64,000 nucleotides of DNA, from contig JAWWOO010000041.1 in assembly GCA_033851545.1 (NCBI GenBank), forward strand, positions 1-64,000, in the 5' to 3' direction. Shown here piece after piece: positions 61,356-64,000 of this stretch. The position numbers and the translations under genes are program-made. Position 1 is the first letter of the stretch. Every line of letters begins with the position of its first letter. The notes under the pieces were generated by a model. It was given only the letters and a program-made list of their open reading frames with translations, was not told the origin of the DNA and made no database searches. The stretch comes from JAWWOL01 sp033851545 (lineage in GTDB: Bacteria > Actinomycetota > Actinomycetes > JAWWOL01).

Positions 61356-62354
61356 TCAGGCGGGCAGGGCAGTCAGGACCTCGACGCCGTCGTCGGTGAC
61401 CACCATCATGTGCTCGAACTGGGCCGACCTCGACAGGTCGGCGGTGACGGCCGTCCAGCCGTCGTCCCACATCCGCATGTGCCAGTCTCCGGCCGAGATC
61501 ATCGGCTCGATGGTGAAGGTCATGCCGGGTACGAGCAGCTGCGTCGAGCGGCCGTCGTCGTAGTGCGGGATCTGCGGCTCGGTGTGGAACTGCTCGCCGA
61601 TCCCGTGCCCGACGAAGTCGCGGATCACGCCGAACCCCGCGGCTTCTGCGTGCTGCTGGATGGCCGCGCCGATCGAGCGGACCTCGGCCCCCGGCCGTAC
61701 GGCGGCGATGCCGAGTTGGAGGCACTCCCGCGTCACCTGCACCAGGCGCGCGGTCTCCGGATCGACCTCGCCCACGCAGAACGTGGCGTTGGTGTCGCCG
61801 TGCACCCCGTCGAGGTAGATCGTGACGTCGCAGTTGACGATGTCACCCTCGCGGAGCCGGGTCGAGTCGGGGATGCCGTGGCAGATGACCTCGTTGACCG
61901 ACGTACACAGCGACTTCGGGAAGCCGCGGTAGCCCAGTGGCGACGGGTAGCCACCGTGCCGGACGTACTCCTCGTGGGCGATCGCGTCGAGCTCGTCGGT
62001 GGTGACGCCTGGCTGTACGGCGGCACCGACCACGGCGAGGATCTCGGCGGCCGCCCGCCCGGACGCGCGCATCCGCGAGATGACATCGGCGGACTTGGGG
62101 TCCGACGATCCCCGGTCCCGCGGCTCGCCGTCGGCAAAGGCGAGGTAGGGCGGCCGGGCGATGGACAGGGGTACGGCACGCCGCGGGCTCTGCCGTCCTG
62201 GCCGCACCCGGCGGGCGGGCGGGGCCACCGCGGCGCGCAGCGACGCTGCCTGGGGGTTGAGGTCCGCAAGGCGGTGGCAGTTCTTGTAGCGGCGGCCACT
62301 GCCGCACCAGCAGGCGTCGTTCTTGGCCGGCAGCAGCTCCGGTCGTGCGGTCAC
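61356..62354 (-). CDS. map: Methionine aminopeptidase type I with N-terminal SEC-C motif
   Basis: A 332-residue enzyme. The N-terminus has a SEC-C-type zinc motif (CWCGSGRRYKNCHR, residues 15-28), then a linker to about residue 75 and the type I MAP catalytic domain: HGIPDSTRLREGDIVNCDVTIYLDGVHGD with the metal Asp pair, FVGHGIGEQFHTEPQIPHY, and MTFTIEPMI. It removes the initiator Met, and the SEC-C part probably aids ribosome binding. GTG 62354 overlaps the HAD gene stop by four bases, after an AAGGGAC site. Confidence 0.94.
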   Translation of the reverse strand: MTARPELLPAKNDACWCGSGRRYKNCHRLADLNPQAASLRAAVAPPARRVRPGRQSPRRAVPLSIARPPYLAFADGEPRDRGSSDPKSADVISRMRASGRAAAEILAVVGAAVQPGVTTDELDAIAHEEYVRHGGYPSPLGYRGFPKSLCTSVNEVICHGIPDSTRLREGDIVNCDVTIYLDGVHGDTNATFCVGEVDPETARLVQVTRECLQLGIAAVRPGAEVRSIGAAIQQHAEAAGFGVIRDFVGHGIGEQFHTEPQIPHYDDGRSTQLLVPGMTFTIEPMISAGDWHMRMWDDGWTAVTADLSRSAQFEHMMVVTDDGVEVLTALPA

Positions 62355-63277
62355 AACAGTCCCTTCATCCGGGATCCGGTACGCCGCCTGCGCAGCGCGA
62401 GCGTCGTCGAGACGGCGCCGCCGAGCGCCCCCGCGACGGCTGCGGCGGGCACACCCACCCGCAACGCTTTGCGACCGCTTCGAAAGTCCCGGACCTGCCA
62501 GCCCCGCGCCTTGGCCACCCGGCGCAGCTCCGGGTCCGGGTTGATGGCCACGGCCGTACCCACCAGCGAGAGCATCGGGAGGTCGTTGGCCGAGTCGCCG
62601 TACGCCGTGCACCGCTGCAGGTCGAGGCCCTCGCGTTCGGCAAGGGCGCGGATCGCGGCGGCCTTGGCCGGCCCGTGCAGCAGCTCGCCGACCAGCTCGC
62701 CGGTGTAGACGCCGTCCTTGTGCTCGGCGACGGTGCCCAGCGCCCCGGTCAGCCCGAGCCGGTTGGCGATGATCGAGGCCAGCTCGACCGGGGTCGCCGT
62801 GACCAGCCAGACCCGCTGGCCCGCTGCCAGGTGTCCCTCGGCGAGGGCGCGGGTGCCCGGCCAGATCCGCTCGGCCATCTGCTCGTCGTAGATCTCCTCG
62901 CCGAGGCGCAGCACCTCGTCGACCCGCCACCCAGCGGCAAAGGCCAGCGCAGCCTTGTGCGCTTCCTGCAGGTATCCCGCGGGCTCGCTGCCGCCGACCC
63001 GGAACACCATCTGCCGCCAGGCGAACTTGCCCAGGTCACGGGTTGTGAAGAACTTGCGGGCCGCCAGCCCCCGCGAGATGTGGAACAGCGACGAGCCCAT
63101 CATCACGGTGTTGTCCACGTCGAAGAACGCCGCGGCCGTGGGATCGGCAGCGACGGCCGAAACCGTGGGCTGGACGGCGGCGGCAGCAGCCGAGGCCTCG
63201 CCGGCGAGCTCGGTGCGCTGGTGCTGCGATGCCTGTCGGCGGGCCTTGTGGCCGGCTCCGAACGGGGTCCGCATCAT
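62351..63277 (-). CDS. HAD-IB family phosphatase (SerB1/Rv0505c-like)
   Basis: A 308-residue HAD phosphatase: nucleophile motif AFFDVDNTVM (residues about 50-59), the Lys/Thr motif WLVTATPVELASI, and GDSANDLPML near 240. The C1 cap is helical, and a C-terminal hydrophobic helix with basic end (KALRVGVPAAAVAGALGG... RRRR) may touch the membrane. Relatives are annotated SerB1 or HAD-IB phosphatases; the substrate is likely a phosphoserine- or lipid-phosphate-like compound. It precedes map, with which it overlaps. Confidence 0.9.
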   Translation of the reverse strand: MMRTPFGAGHKARRQASQHQRTELAGEASAAAAAVQPTVSAVAADPTAAAFFDVDNTVMMGSSLFHISRGLAARKFFTTRDLGKFAWRQMVFRVGGSEPAGYLQEAHKAALAFAAGWRVDEVLRLGEEIYDEQMAERIWPGTRALAEGHLAAGQRVWLVTATPVELASIIANRLGLTGALGTVAEHKDGVYTGELVGELLHGPAKAAAIRALAEREGLDLQRCTAYGDSANDLPMLSLVGTAVAINPDPELRRVAKARGWQVRDFRSGRKALRVGVPAAAVAGALGGAVSTTLALRRRRTGSRMKGLL

Positions 63278-63320
63278 CGCGCCAGCCTACCCAGCGGCCG
63301 GCAGGCGAGGGCCCGAACGG

Positions 63321-64000
63321 TCAGCTGGCGACCGCGCCCACACCGGGCGGATGGGGGCCGCGGACGCAGTGGCCGTTGCGCACGACCGACGGCGGCAGGC
63401 AGATCAGCGGCGGCCGGCCGCCGCGGACCGGCCGGGTACTGGTCGTGGTCGGCGGGTCGGTGGGCAGCGCTGCCGCAGAGGTGGCCGGCGGTGCTGTCGT
63501 CGGGACCGGTGTGATCGAGGGAACTGGCGTGGTCGGCGGAACCGTGGACGGCGGCGGGGGCGTGGTCTCGACCACCGGGGTGCTCGGTGGCGGGGTGGTG
63601 TCGGTGGTCGATGTGGTTGGTGACGGCTCCGAAGACGTCGTCGGCGGTTGGGTGCTCGTGGGCCCGACGCTCGGGGGTGCCTCGGTGGTCGGCGAATCGG
63701 TCGGCTGGTCGGTGGTCGGCGAAGCTGTTGTGGGCGGGGTGTCGGTCGGCTGCCCGACGGTTGGCTGCCCGGTGGTGGGCTGCGGTGAGGTGACCGGCAG
63801 GGTGGGCACTGCGGCGCTCGAGCCCGGCACCGTGCTCGGAGCACCCGGCAGTGACGGGACGAGCGACGCCTGACTGGCCGGGGCCCCGAGCGATGGCCCG
63901 CCGGAGGCAGGCATCGACGGCGCCAGGCTCGGCACGATCGAGCCGCCGAACTGGGCGACCGTCACCGGCGGGCAGGTGGCTCCGGAGCACTTCGCCAGCG
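63321..64000 (-). CDS. Thr/Pro-rich protein, N-terminal part off window
   Basis: The minus-strand frame is open to the right edge (codons for LAKCSGATCPPVTVAQFGGS run in from outside) and ends at 63321. Most of the visible part is a low-complexity stretch of Thr, Pro and Ser, with repeated PTT and PTD units, ending in RGGRPPLICLPPSVVRNGHC and a short tail. This looks like the cell-wall-spanning tail of a secreted or surface protein. The start at 63965 that could be proposed is probably not the real one. Family not recognised. Confidence 0.65.
   Translation of the reverse strand, partial: LAKCSGATCPPVTVAQFGGSIVPSLAPSMPASGGPSLGAPASQASLVPSLPGAPSTVPGSSAAVPTLPVTSPQPTTGQPTVGQPTDTPPTTASPTTDQPTDSPTTEAPPSVGPTSTQPPTTSSEPSPTTSTTDTTPPPSTPVVETTPPPPSTVPPTTPVPSITPVPTTAPPATSAAALPTDPPTTTSTRPVRGGRPPLICLPPSVVRNGHCVRGPHPPGVGAVAS

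Noticed and set aside
63321..63990. Plus-strand Gly/Val-rich frames opposite the Thr/Pro-rich protein
   Set aside because: They mirror the PTT-type repeats of the minus strand and have no start signals or domains.

Overview
The window is high-GC actinobacterial DNA. Support comes from the mycothiol glycosyltransferase gene mshA, the tiny ribosomal protein bS22, two DUF222 (13E12-type) proteins, frequent GTG starts and very dense, translationally coupled gene packing. The block mshA-ybjN-galE...gpmA...(Rv0495c-like)-(sugar phosphate isomerase)...proC...excisionase-like-bS22...serB1-like follows, as I remember it, the Mycobacterium tuberculosis Rv0486-Rv0505c neighbourhood, but with insertions and losses. 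I cannot place the organism more precisely than Actinomycetes. I see no tRNA, rRNA, CRISPR array, transposase or prophage.

Layout. 1-1090: a DUF222 protein cut by the left edge, then 516 bases without a convincing gene. 1607-8264: a PaiB-like regulator and a cluster of two 14-TM drug exporters, two long ECF sigma factors with SnoaL-like tails and a short-chain dehydrogenase. Three transcription units here share one promoter-like motif (CGRTGA-N17-GGTCTSTA). 8355-13802: amidase, DUF3891 and acetamidase/formamidase genes on one strand and GntR-TauE/SafE-FAH genes on the other, with matching GntR-like half-palindromes at both ends; probably an amide or organic-acid utilisation locus. 14018-20970: a secreted beta-propeller, a UBP zinc finger, an LCP cell-wall ligase, a macro domain, a flavin reductase, a methyltransferase, a GT2 and a UDP-xylose synthase. 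21030-27617: a complete DUF222-HNH protein, an ECF sigma factor coupled to a membrane protein with four META domains, a tryptophanase-type lyase, an SDR and a UPF0303 protein.

27731-44219: the conserved core, with mycothiol and nucleotide-sugar genes (mshA, ybjN, galE, fcl), an ACT protein, gpmA, an LLM oxidoreductase, the Rv0495c-like protein, a sugar phosphate isomerase, a VanW-type cell-wall protein, proline dehydrogenase overlapping proC, a MacAB-like exporter, a CAP-domain protein, an excisionase-like regulator and the 32-residue bS22. 44459-48932: oleA-oleBC-oleD, a complete head-to-head olefin pathway with OleB and OleC fused. 48948-59083: a quinone-oxidoreductase-like gene, then HutD, a betaine-type ABC importer and an IclR regulator on one strand, facing an unusual histidine/phenylalanine ammonia-lyase homologue, followed by a thiol dioxygenase-like protein, an amidohydrolase and a LacI regulator. 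59162-64000: a membrane-anchored propeller, a methyltransferase, methionine aminopeptidase with a SEC-C motif, a SerB1-like HAD phosphatase and the C-terminal part of a Thr/Pro-rich protein cut by the right edge.

The most interesting signals are the shared ECF-type promoter in the exporter/sigma cluster, the ammonia-lyase homologue whose prosthetic-group triad and catalytic tyrosine are both altered, the four-META putative anti-sigma factor, and clear inverted-repeat operators near the GntR and LacI genes.
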